From: Chitinophagaceae bacterium
Lineage (GTDB): Bacteria > Bacteroidota > Bacteroidia > Chitinophagales > Chitinophagaceae
Assembly (NCBI GenBank): GCA_025362915.1
Contig: JANYEU010000194.1
Span: 1-11,818 of the forward strand
Direction of reading: 5' to 3'
DNA: 11,818 nucleotides
Part shown: piece after piece, positions 1 through 6,762 of the stretch
Numbering within the stretch: the stretch's first letter is position 1
How the letters are laid out: each line of letters starts with the position of its first letter
Program-made: the position numbers and the translations under genes
The notes under the pieces: model-generated
The model's database searches: none
Told to the model about the DNA's origin: nothing
What the model saw: only the letters and a program-made list of their open reading frames with translations

Positions 1-1
1 G

Positions 2-1081
2 TATCCGATTACTGAAGACAATATTGCAGAGGTAATCAGTATGATGACTGGTATTCCTGTCAAGCGTATGGTGCAGGCAGAAACAGAAAAGCTTCGCCGG
101 ATGAGTGAAGACATGCGCGGAATGGTAATTGGACAAGAAGATGCGATAAGTAAGGTTACTAAAGCAATTCAACGTAATAGGGTTGGTTTAAAAGACCCTA
201 AGAAACCAATTGGTAGCTTTATTTTCTTGGGACCTACCGGTGTTGGTAAAACTGAGTTGGCCAGAAGCCTTGCCAAGTATATGTTTGATAGCGAAGATGC
301 ACTTATCCGTATTGACATGAGTGAATACATGGAGAAGTTTACTGTAAGCCGTTTAATTGGTGCCCCTCCAGGTTATGTTGGTTATGAAGAAGGCGGACAG
401 CTTACTGAAAAGGTAAGACGTAAACCTTATTCTGTAATCCTGTTGGATGAAATAGAAAAGGCACATCCAGACATTTATAACATCCTTTTGCAAGTATTGG
501 ATGACGGACAATTGACAGATGGGTTGGGAAGGAAAATTGACTTCAAGAATAGTCTTATCATCATGACATCCAACATTGGGGTAAGACAATTGAAAGAGTT
601 TGGTGATGGTGTTGGGTTTGCAACTGCTACACGGATGCAAAATCAAGAAGAGAATAACAAGGCTGTTATAGAAAAGTCTTTGAAGAAAACATTCTCTCCA
701 GAATTTCTAAATAGGATTGATGATGTGTTAATATTTAATTCCCTTACCAAGGAAAATATCTTTTCAATCATTGATATTGTTATGCAAGGCGTTTACAAAC
801 GGCTTACCAACATGGGCTATACGCTACAGATTACAGATGAGGCAAAAGACTTCATTGCAGAAAAGGGTTATGATGTAAACTTTGGTGCAAGACCTTTACA
901 CCGCGCCATTCAAAAGCATTTGGAAGATCCATTGGCAGAAGAGATATTAAACATGAATATTAAGAGTGGAGATACACTTCTGGCAATTCTTGACAAAGAA
1001 AACGGTAAGATTAAATTTGAAATTAAAAGACCAGAGGAAACTCCTGCCGCAACAGAGGAAAGTGCCAGCACACCTTCTTAA
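2..1081 (+). CDS. clpC: ATP-dependent Clp protease ATP-binding subunit ClpC, C-terminal part (5' truncated by window edge)
   Basis: Hsp100/AAA+ unfoldase that threads substrates into the ClpP protease in the cytoplasm. The frame is open from base 2, so the start lies outside the window. About 359 residues are visible, corresponding to the end of the linker plus the whole second AAA+ domain. Counting from the first visible codon: Walker A GPTGVGKT at 77-84, pore-loop GYVG at 124-127, Walker B ILLDEIE at about 146-152, sensor-1 TSN at 189-191, a VGF tripeptide at 204-206, arginine finger in FLNRID at about 235-240, and sensor-2 GAR at 295-297. The VGF tripeptide matches the ClpP-docking loop of ClpC, and with the MMTGIPV and KAIQRNR segments it favours ClpC over ClpB. 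The protein ends in a short P/E/T/S-rich tail. A strong intrinsic terminator follows 22 nt downstream. Nothing in the visible part looks damaged. Confidence 0.96.
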   Translation, partial: YPITEDNIAEVISMMTGIPVKRMVQAETEKLRRMSEDMRGMVIGQEDAISKVTKAIQRNRVGLKDPKKPIGSFIFLGPTGVGKTELARSLAKYMFDSEDALIRIDMSEYMEKFTVSRLIGAPPGYVGYEEGGQLTEKVRRKPYSVILLDEIEKAHPDIYNILLQVLDDGQLTDGLGRKIDFKNSLIIMTSNIGVRQLKEFGDGVGFATATRMQNQEENNKAVIEKSLKKTFSPEFLNRIDDVLIFNSLTKENIFSIIDIVMQGVYKRLTNMGYTLQITDEAKDFIAEKGYDVNFGARPLHRAIQKHLEDPLAEEILNMNIKSGDTLLAILDKENGKIKFEIKRPEETPAATEESASTPS

Positions 1082-1102
1082 TATTTGTTGGTTAAATTAA
1101 AT

Positions 1103-1143
1103 AAGAGACTATCTGTAAGGTAAAACTTCAGGTAGTCTTTTTT
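1103..1143 (+). terminator. Rho-independent terminator of clpC
   Basis: AGACTATCTG (1106-1115) pairs with CAGGTAGTCT (1129-1138) with one G-U wobble. The stem extends outward through AAG/TTT, the loop is 13 nt, and a run of T follows to 1143. It sits 22 nt after the clpC stop codon in the orientation expected for clpC transcription. Confidence 0.85.
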
Positions 1144-1345
1144 ATGTCATGGAATTTAATGGAATTAGTTTATGCTTATTATAATATGGATGTAGAAGAT
1201 GTTACTGATTAAACATTTCCATAATCTCCGTTTAAATGGTAGCCTTTCACGCTATTTTAAAATGGAATCCAGCCTAGATTCAACAACTAAAATTTATCTT
1301 TCCTTGCATTTATGCTAATATTGCTGTTGCAAGTATATAATAGGT

Positions 1346-2227
1346 ATGACAAAGAAAAATAGTAGGTTTATTGGGTTTTTATTGATGGGCATTCTCCTGT
1401 TTACTGCTTGCTCTAAGTTTAATGCCGGTGATAAGGTTATTTATAACATCTATTTAGCTATTGTTTCAAACACCCTTGATAGTGCCAATGTAAACAGTGC
1501 CACCGTTTCAGTATCAGTCATAGATAATGGCTTGCCACCTATCATTTCTCAAGGGTTATGTTGGAGTGTATCTCCCAATCCAACTGTTGATTCAAGTCAT
1601 AAAATTATAGACTCTACCAAGGCTGGTTCTTTCACTTTTGTCATTAATGGTCTTACTCCACTAACTACTTATTATGTTCGCGGATATGCTGTCAATAGTG
1701 CGGGCGTTAGCTATGGCAAACAAATCAGTTTTCGAACTCCGGCAATTTCTCCATATAATATTGGGCAGTTTTATGCTGGGGGACTGATATTTTATATAGA
1801 TACTACAGGCAATCATGGTCTTGTTTGTGATACAACGGATATTGGCGATAGCATAGCATGGCATATTGGCAGCAATGATACTTTGATAGCTGGTGGTACT
1901 GCTGTAGGCACTGGCTTAAGTAATACGGATAGTATTGTAGCACATTATCATACGGATAGTGCTAGTGCCGCATGGATTTGCAAGAATTATACTGGGGGAG
2001 GATATACCGACTGGTTTTTACCGTCTAAAGATGAATTGAACCTGATGCGCCAAAATTTATATGCCCGCGGTTACGGTAATTGGTCGTCGGCTACTTATTG
2101 GAGCAGTAGCGAGTACATGGATGCCCAAGGCCGCTATTATGCATGGACACAATACTTTACCAATGGATACCAGTATTATTTCAAGCAATATTTCCCGTTG
2201 AATGTGCGTGCCGTGCGGGCGTTTTAG
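1346..2227 (+). CDS. DUF1566 (Lcl C-terminal-like) lipoprotein with a fibronectin type III-like domain
   Basis: Predicted outer-membrane or periplasmic lipoprotein of 293 aa. Residues 1-22 form a lipoprotein signal peptide with lipobox LFTAC (C22). Residues about 35-132 resemble a type III fibronectin-like module common in Bacteroidota surface proteins (SQGLCWS, then GLTPLTTYYVRGYAVNSAG). Residues about 140-293 carry DUF1566 hallmarks: YAGGLIFYID, GTGLSNTDSIV, GGYTDWFLPSKDELNLM, YWSSSEY and the terminal VRAVRAF. The role of DUF1566 is unknown; similar modules occur in surface and trypsin-like proteins, and a carbohydrate- or surface-associated role would be inference only. The ATG at 1346 is chosen because it places the signal peptide correctly. 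The gene stands alone after the clpC terminator and is followed 12 nt past its stop by a large inverted repeat. Confidence 0.88.
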   Translation: MTKKNSRFIGFLLMGILLFTACSKFNAGDKVIYNIYLAIVSNTLDSANVNSATVSVSVIDNGLPPIISQGLCWSVSPNPTVDSSHKIIDSTKAGSFTFVINGLTPLTTYYVRGYAVNSAGVSYGKQISFRTPAISPYNIGQFYAGGLIFYIDTTGNHGLVCDTTDIGDSIAWHIGSNDTLIAGGTAVGTGLSNTDSIVAHYHTDSASAAWICKNYTGGGYTDWFLPSKDELNLMRQNLYARGYGNWSSATYWSSSEYMDAQGRYYAWTQYFTNGYQYYFKQYFPLNVRAVRAF

Positions 2228-2238
2228 TGCTTTCTACT

Positions 2239-2336
2239 TTACCACAAAGAACACTAGGAAAAGAAAAACGAAGAACACAAGGATTTATATAAAACTTTGT
2301 GTTCTTTGTTAAAAACGCCGTTGTCCTTGTGGTTAA
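2239..2336. repeat. Inverted pair of the dispersed ACCACAAAG...ACACAAGG element
   Basis: Arm 2239-2282 reads forward (ACCACAAAGAACACTAGG ... GAACACAAGG). Arm 2295-2336 holds a related copy on the other strand (ACCACAAGGACAAC ... GAACACAAAG when reverse-complemented). The inner ends, GAACACAAGG and CTTTGTGTTC, can base-pair around a 12-nt loop. The unit recurs at 3839-3883 (+) and 9059-9102 (-). It could serve as a 3'-end hairpin for the DUF1566 gene; that is inference. Confidence 0.7.
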
Positions 2337-2341
2337 TTTTC

Positions 2342-2539
2342 CTAATTCTCATACTTCAACCATCTTTCATAACCCCTTTTTATCTTTTTTATTTCTTTTA
2401 ACAAATTCTTTTTCCAATCCAAAAAAATCTTACTAAAACTTCGGTAACGAAACCGGCAACGGTTGCAATTACACCTTTTCATATTTATTGGTTTGATACC
2501 TTGTATTTGAGTGCTTCCAATAATATGTTTTACTTCCAT
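2342..2539 (-). CDS. Possible small Lys-rich ORF with a CxCxxC cluster, unsupported hypothetical
   Basis: An ATG-started open frame of 65 codons on the minus strand, not recognised as any family. It is basic, with a cysteine cluster CNCNRC about one third in, followed by a lysine-rich, probably helical C-terminal half ending in WLKYEN. It fills the gap between the DUF1566 gene and the secreted lyase gene and is divergent from the latter. An ORF of this length can arise by chance in AT-rich DNA, and no ribosome binding site or promoter is evident. It is listed because the frame fits the gap neatly and is not a shadow of another gene. Confidence 0.25.
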   Translation of the reverse strand: MEVKHIIGSTQIQGIKPINMKRCNCNRCRFRYRSFSKIFLDWKKNLLKEIKKIKRGYERWLKYEN

Positions 2540-2626
2540 TGCCTGCAATAGTTACGCTAAACCTATCAATATTTATACAGTCTTCTTTGGTAGTTTAAAC
2601 AGAATTTTATCATTAAAACAACAAAA

Positions 2627-3823
2627 ATGAATATCAAGTCAATTATTATTGCCTTATCCTTCCTCGCGTTAATTAATTGTGCCATTGCGCAGAAACCTAC
2701 CGTATTTCTTGTAAAAGCTGAGCGATTGGAGGAAATGAAAAGTAGAATTAAGTCGGGAGACGCTGAAGCGAAGACATTATTGGATAAACTGCTAAAGGAT
2801 GCCAACAAACAATTGAACGAGAAAACCCCTTCTGTGATGGATAAGGGTCAAACGCCGCCTAGTGGAAGTAAGCACGATTACCTGAGTATGGCTACCTATT
2901 TTTGGCCAGACCCATCAAAACCTGCGGGTGCGCCATACATCAGGAAAGATGGTGAGCGCAATCCTGAGATACGTGATATATCCGATCATAAAGCGGTTGA
3001 TATTGTGCAAAAAGCCGTAAGCCTTTTATCGCTTGCCTATTATTTTACGCATGATGAGGTTTATGCCAAGAAGGCTGCTGAGTTTTTGAAGGTCTTTTTT
3101 TTGGATGAAGCCACTAAAATGAACCCGAACATGAACTATGCACAATATATAAAGGGCGTGAACGATGGAAGGAGTACGGGCATTCTGGATACGCGTTCTT
3201 TTGCTGATGTTGCCAGTGCAGTTGGGTTGTTGGATGGAAGCAAATCGTGGACGAAGGCAGATGCAGCACAACTGAAGGCTTGGTACACGCAATACTTTGA
3301 CTGGATGAAGAACAGCAAGAATGGGCATGATGAACGCAAGGCTAAGAACAATCATGGCATCTGGTTCGATACGCAGATGCTGGCCATAGGTTTATATTTA
3401 AACCAGACAGATTATGTGAAGGAATACCTTAAAACCACGCTTGCCCGCATACCCGTTCAGTTAGAATTGGATGGCAGACAACCGCTTGAACTGGCACGTA
3501 CTGCCGCGCTTTCGTATAGCACTTTTTCGTTGCAGGCTTGGTTTACGGCGGCTAATTTGGCTGATAATGTTAGTGTGGATATTTGGAATTATGAAACTAC
3601 TGATGGAAAAAGCATCAAGAAAGCATTGGATTGGTTACTGCCGTATGCGATGGGAGAGAAGCCGTGGGCTTACCAACAAATACACGAATACAAGAAAAGT
3701 GACTTTTATATATTGATGCTACAGGCTACAAAACACTATAAGGATGCAGCGTATGCAACTGCCTTACAGAAATTGCAAGAAGAAAAGGGAAATACAATTG
3801 CAGAAATTTACTATGGCAAATAG
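2627..3823 (+). CDS. Secreted alginate-lyase-superfamily protein (PF05426-type polysaccharide lyase)
   Basis: Predicted periplasmic or secreted polysaccharide lyase of 398 aa, cleaving uronic-acid glycans by beta-elimination. Residues 1-22 are a Sec signal peptide (hydrophobic core IIIALSFLAL, likely cleavage after AIA). The mature part is an alpha-helical toroid-type protein with family signatures: DYLSMATYFWPDP at 84-96, YIRKDGERNPE at 104-114, the NNHG motif at 241-244 (N242 and H243 are the expected catalytic/neutralising pair), and R291 with Y297 matching the conserved Arg/Tyr of A1-III-type lyases. Substrate cannot be told from sequence; alginate, glucuronan and related uronans are all known in such lyases. 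No SusC/SusD pair or other carbohydrate gene is adjacent, so this is not a recognisable polysaccharide utilisation locus. The start is supported by the signal peptide and an A-rich leader. Confidence 0.88.
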   Translation: MNIKSIIIALSFLALINCAIAQKPTVFLVKAERLEEMKSRIKSGDAEAKTLLDKLLKDANKQLNEKTPSVMDKGQTPPSGSKHDYLSMATYFWPDPSKPAGAPYIRKDGERNPEIRDISDHKAVDIVQKAVSLLSLAYYFTHDEVYAKKAAEFLKVFFLDEATKMNPNMNYAQYIKGVNDGRSTGILDTRSFADVASAVGLLDGSKSWTKADAAQLKAWYTQYFDWMKNSKNGHDERKAKNNHGIWFDTQMLAIGLYLNQTDYVKEYLKTTLARIPVQLELDGRQPLELARTAALSYSTFSLQAWFTAANLADNVSVDIWNYETTDGKSIKKALDWLLPYAMGEKPWAYQQIHEYKKSDFYILMLQATKHYKDAAYATALQKLQEEKGNTIAEIYYGK

Positions 3824-3838
3824 GATGGGTTTAAAGAA

Positions 3839-3883
3839 TTAACCACAAAGTACATCAAGAAAAGAAACAAAAAAAACACAAGG
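3839..3883 (+). repeat. Dispersed ACCACAAAG...ACACAAGG element, single copy
   Basis: Begins TTAACCACAAAG 16 nt after the lyase stop codon and ends AACACAAGG. Same orientation to its upstream gene, and a similar distance from the stop, as the copy at 2239-2282. Degenerate in the middle (AAGAAAAGAAAC). Confidence 0.65.
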
Positions 3884-3931
3884 AATGAGCGTAGTATTTT
3901 TTAAATGAGGATTATTCTAAAAACTTGTGTC

Positions 3932-4260
3932 ACTGCTGCTGAAATTACGGGCATAAAAAAATGTTTTTATGCCATGCTGTTGAAATTCCATGTATAAAAA
4001 AATGTTTTTATGCCATGCTGTTGAAATTCCATGTATAAAAAAATGTTTTTATGCCATGCTGCTGAAATTCCATGTATAAAAAAATGTTTTTATGCCATGC
4101 TGCTGAAATTCCATGTATAAAAAAATGTTTTTATGCTATGCTGTTGAAATTCCATGTATAAAAAAATGTTTTTATGCTATGCTGTTGAAATTCCATGCCT
4201 TAAAAAAACCTTTTAAGCTATCGCGCTGAAATTTCATGTATAAAAGGTTTTTTTTAAGCT
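3932..4260. repeat. 41-bp tandem repeat array, six near-identical units plus degenerate flanks
   Basis: Units start at 3953, 3994, 4035, 4076, 4117 and 4158, exactly 41 bp each. A diverged seventh unit runs 4199-4239 and a partial eighth 4240-4260; a partial leader unit precedes at 3932-3952. Each unit contains ATAAAAA-AATG-TTTTTAT, a hairpin with a 7-bp core, then a spacer with GCYATGCTGYTGAAATTCC. Unit 7 differs on both sides of its hairpin (CTTAAAA/TTTTAAG) so pairing is kept. Variants come in adjacent pairs: units 1-2, 3-4 and 5-6 share the same two variable bases. There are no unique spacers, so it is not a CRISPR array, and the 41-bp period is not a multiple of three, so it is not a coding repeat. 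The array fills the gap between convergent genes (lyase and LuxE-like), where its hairpins could act as two-way terminators. The whole 3824-4314 gap holds only this array and the element at 3839. Confidence 0.93.
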
Positions 4261-4314
4261 TGATTTATCAAAAAGGTATCTTTATACACTTGTATTAAGC
4301 TAAAAACTTATCGT

Positions 4315-5331
4315 TTATACCACCAATAAACTGCATCCGCGGATGTCGCTATTGTCTAATCGTCCCCATACTTCAAAACTGCCATCTTCATAAACAATAC
4401 CCACATCGTCGGTTGCTATAAACGAACAACTATACAGGTTGGCAAGGTCTATCACGTTCAAAACACCCCTTCCCGTTTCGCGGATGGTAAGTGGATCGTC
4501 TTCGTCCCGCACCAAAACTTTCATCCAAGGTGGGCATATAAAACGCCCATCGCCCAAGGAATATGCCTGGCTTAGTAGCTCGGTCATGCCATATTCTGAG
4601 TGAACCTTGGTTACCCCAAAACCATGGCAGATGATGGCATGAACTTCGGCACGGGTAAGCTCCTTTCGCCTTCCCTTCATGCCGCCGGTTTCCATTACTG
4701 TGGTGTGGGTTAGTTTCAGCGTGTGTTGCTCTGCAAAGTCCAAGAGGGCAAACGTTACACCCAAAAGCAGGGTCTTTTGTTGCGCAGCCTCCTGTTTTAG
4801 CAATATTTTTTCCAGTTTATCAAAGTTGTATAGGTAAAATCCGCTGTCGGGGTTGTTGGATGCCTTAATCAATTCATCCGCCATCATGGTCAGCGAAGAA
4901 TTATTCCGTTCAAGGTAGGAGGGGAGCAAACCGATGATGCACCATTCTTTTATATCGCCATAGAATAATTTGAAGGCTTCGAAGAAACTTTTTGTATAAA
5001 GCGAAATGTCTTTTACCAAATGCTGGCTGTTGATGGTTTGCGATGTTCCACTACTCTCAAATATTGCCTCTGGATTAAATTCCGTAGAGACAATCTTATT
5101 GGTTTTAAAAAAGGAAATGGGGAGAAAACAGTGAGCAGTGAACAGTGAGCAGTTAGCAGTGGTAGAATGTGTTGACTGTTCACTGTTTACTGTTAATTGA
5201 TCACTGAAAAGGTTGCTCCATTCTCTAAAAACAACGTTATTCTCAAGTTGAAAACGATACACCTTATCGGCAACTAAATGGAAGCTTTGTGGTGTTACTG
5301 AAAAAATATTGTTAATGATTGTATCGGGCAC
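4315..5331 (-). CDS. LuxE-like acyl-protein synthetase / acyltransferase (ANL superfamily)
   Basis: Predicted cytoplasmic acyl-activating or acyl-transfer enzyme of 338 aa, related to the LuxE fatty-acid ligase component; the physiological acyl substrate in Bacteroidota is unknown. Signatures in order: FLPISFFKT at 69-77, phosphate-loop ESSGTS at 92-97, YGDIKEW and LLPSYLERNNSSL at 124-147, METGGMKGRRKEL at 213-225, the ANL motif SEYGMTELLSQAY at 245-257, TDD at 307-309, and the family ending NSDIRGCSLL. The start is GTG (5329-5331): the frame upstream has no ATG, and the start fits the usual N-terminus, with NNIF following soon after. Residues 43-68 are encoded by a 7-nt-period inverted repeat (5127-5206) that keeps the frame open; see findings. 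The gene is divergent from the lipoprotein gene at 5380. Confidence 0.88.
   Translation of the reverse strand: MPDTIINNIFSVTPQSFHLVADKVYRFQLENNVVFREWSNLFSDQLTVNSEQSTHSTTANCSLFTAHCFLPISFFKTNKIVSTEFNPEAIFESSGTSQTINSQHLVKDISLYTKSFFEAFKLFYGDIKEWCIIGLLPSYLERNNSSLTMMADELIKASNNPDSGFYLYNFDKLEKILLKQEAAQQKTLLLGVTFALLDFAEQHTLKLTHTTVMETGGMKGRRKELTRAEVHAIICHGFGVTKVHSEYGMTELLSQAYSLGDGRFICPPWMKVLVRDEDDPLTIRETGRGVLNVIDLANLYSCSFIATDDVGIVYEDGSFEVWGRLDNSDIRGCSLLVV
5127..5206. repeat. Heptanucleotide-period inverted repeat (CAGTGAR type) inside the LuxE-like gene
   Basis: The left arm from 5128 reads as consecutive heptamers CAGTGAG, CAGTGAA, CAGTGAG, CAGTTAG. The right arm (5171-5206), reverse-complemented, reads CAGTGAT, CAATTAA, CAGTAAA, CAGTGAA, CAGTCAA. 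The inner arms 5127-5150 and 5171-5194 pair at 20 of 24 positions around a loop of about 20 nt. The element lies entirely within coding sequence and contributes 26 low-complexity residues. Confidence 0.85.
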
Positions 5332-5355
5332 AAGTATTTGTTGGGGTATATTGAG

Positions 5356-5363
5356 TAAATTTG
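5356..5363 (+). promoter_or_regulatory. Candidate Bacteroidota -7 box upstream of the lipoprotein gene
   Basis: TAAATTTG matches TAnnTTTG exactly, 16 nt before the ATG at 5380. A TTTG at 5337-5340 could be the -33 element, but the 15-nt spacing is shorter than usual. This 8-mer is common in AT-rich DNA, so support is modest. Confidence 0.35.
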
Positions 5364-5379
5364 ATGCAATTAAATAATA

Positions 5380-5835
5380 ATGAAGACAAAAATAGTGTTC
5401 CTGCTCCTGTTAACAGTCATTGTTGCTAACTCTTGCAACAAAGATAAGTTCACTACACGCCCACAATTGACCCTTAAAAGTGTTAATTCTACATCTTTAA
5501 TAACCGGGGATGATCTTATTTTCACTTTCGATTTTACGCAAAAAGCGGGTACATTAAATTCATTAGCCATTAGAAGATACTCAAAGATGTGCTCAGATAC
5601 CACTTACGATACGGCATATAATTACCCGATTCCTAGTTTTCCTGAAATAAGTAACCAAACGGGACAAATAAAAGTTGCTTTTGCATATAATACTGCGAGA
5701 AATGGTGAGGTGACGATATCGAATGGCACTTGCAATGTGCGGGCTGATACGTCGATCTTTAAATTTTGCCTAAGCGACAAACAAGGTCATTTAAGTGATA
5801 CAATTACATCTGCCAAAATAGCTTTCGTAAAATAA
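5380..5835 (+). CDS. Small hypothetical lipoprotein, probable beta-sandwich fold
   Basis: Predicted lipoprotein of 151 aa exported by Sec and lipidated at C19 (lipobox ANSC after a hydrophobic core FLLLLTVIV). The remainder alternates polar and hydrophobic strands, and its ending (DTSIFKFCLSDKQGHLSDTI) resembles Ig-like domains in other Bacteroidota lipoproteins. Three further cysteines, in MCSD, GTCN and KFCL, could form a disulfide. No specific function is recognised. It is divergent from the LuxE-like gene (48-nt gap). Its stop codon is followed only 12 nt later, in the same frame, by the UbiA-like coding region, suggesting co-transcription. Confidence 0.8.
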   Translation: MKTKIVFLLLLTVIVANSCNKDKFTTRPQLTLKSVNSTSLITGDDLIFTFDFTQKAGTLNSLAIRRYSKMCSDTTYDTAYNYPIPSFPEISNQTGQIKVAFAYNTARNGEVTISNGTCNVRADTSIFKFCLSDKQGHLSDTITSAKIAFVK

Positions 5836-5847
5836 ATTAACTCAAGC

Positions 5848-6762
5848 TTGCTATCCCGCCTCTTTCGTTCCTTTTTATTTGGCAATTACTTCTATGGTAT
5901 TTGTGCGGTGGCATTGTCGGTGGAGTCGGCGGTTCAATTAGGGATAAGTTTAAATTCCTTGGCTTATTATCTGGTGGTTTTTGCCGCAACAGTTGTTTAT
6001 TATACTTATGCTTACACAAGCGATGCAAATCCTAATGTAAACAACCAACGCTCGGTTTGGTACATGGATAACAGGGGCTTTGTACGATTTTCACAAATAA
6101 TTTTGGGGATGATATTCACCGTTTCCTTAATTATTTTCATTGCGCAGCAACAATCATATCTATTTGCCATTCCTTTTTATTATTGGTTACTATTTTTCAT
6201 ATTTCCACTCACTGCGGTATTGTATTATGGTTTTCAATCGCCGGCTTTGCGAAAATATAACCTACGGGATACTGGCTGGATGAAACCCTTTGTAATTGGT
6301 TTTGTATGGGCAGGGGCTGTATCTATTTGTCCAGTAATATTTTCTACGTTGGCAGAAGGAAAGGAATATCACCTGAGTTTGTTCAAGATACTGTTATTCA
6401 TCAAGAATTTTATGTACATAACCGTGCTATGTATTATGTTTGATATAAAAGATTATGCAGAGGATCATAATAGGCAATTAAAGACATTTGTGGTGAGGGT
6501 AGGGTTGCGAAAGACCATTTATTCCATACTACTTCCCTTATCTTCAATTGGTTTGGGGACGTTTTTAGTATATGCGTTTTTACAACATTTCCCTTGGATT
6601 AGGGTTGTAATGAATACCATTCCATTTGTATTATTAATACTGGTTGCCTACTCATTGAACGAAAGGAAACATATTCTCTATTATCTTGCGGTGATTGATG
6701 GATTAATGTTGGTGAAGGCAGTGTGTGGGGTGATAGGGATGGTTTTAGTTGTTAGGATATAA
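5848..6762 (+). CDS. UbiA-like multispanning membrane protein (divergent prenyltransferase superfamily)
   Basis: About 304 aa with roughly eight or nine hydrophobic helices. The second aspartate motif of UbiA-type prenyltransferases is recognisable as DIKDYAEDHNRQLKT (D199, D202, D206), followed by FVVRVGLRKT, matching the family's KT.P...G segment. The first motif, normally N/DDxxDxxxD after the second helix, is not evident: the region reads YTYAYTSDANPNVNNQ at 52-67. Catalytic prenyl transfer is therefore uncertain. The start is taken as TTG at 5848; there is no in-frame ATG before residue 73, and the N-terminus FLFGNYFYGICAVAL looks intact and family-like. The gene is in the same frame as the lipoprotein ORF, 12 nt after its TAA. 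Its own TAA stop overlaps the first base of a repeat element. Confidence 0.72.
   Translation: MLSRLFRSFLFGNYFYGICAVALSVESAVQLGISLNSLAYYLVVFAATVVYYTYAYTSDANPNVNNQRSVWYMDNRGFVRFSQIILGMIFTVSLIIFIAQQQSYLFAIPFYYWLLFFIFPLTAVLYYGFQSPALRKYNLRDTGWMKPFVIGFVWAGAVSICPVIFSTLAEGKEYHLSLFKILLFIKNFMYITVLCIMFDIKDYAEDHNRQLKTFVVRVGLRKTIYSILLPLSSIGLGTFLVYAFLQHFPWIRVVMNTIPFVLLILVAYSLNERKHILYYLAVIDGLMLVKAVCGVIGMVLVVRI

Noticed and set aside
1144..1345. tRNA or small RNA gene between clpC and the DUF1566 gene
   Set aside because: No cloverleaf-like set of stems or GTTC-type T-loop was found on either strand. A TATCTTTC near 1295 is one base off a -7 box but has no partner -33 element.
3471..3716. 81-codon + frame inside the lyase gene and several 60-109-codon minus frames over the lyase, M42 and KTSC genes
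   Set aside because: They overlap well-supported coding regions in other frames and have no domain features; they are antisense or out-of-frame shadows.
3953..4239. Regularly spaced repeats that could suggest a CRISPR array
   Set aside because: The 41-bp units are contiguous and nearly identical, with no unique spacers, and there are no cas genes. It is a tandem satellite.
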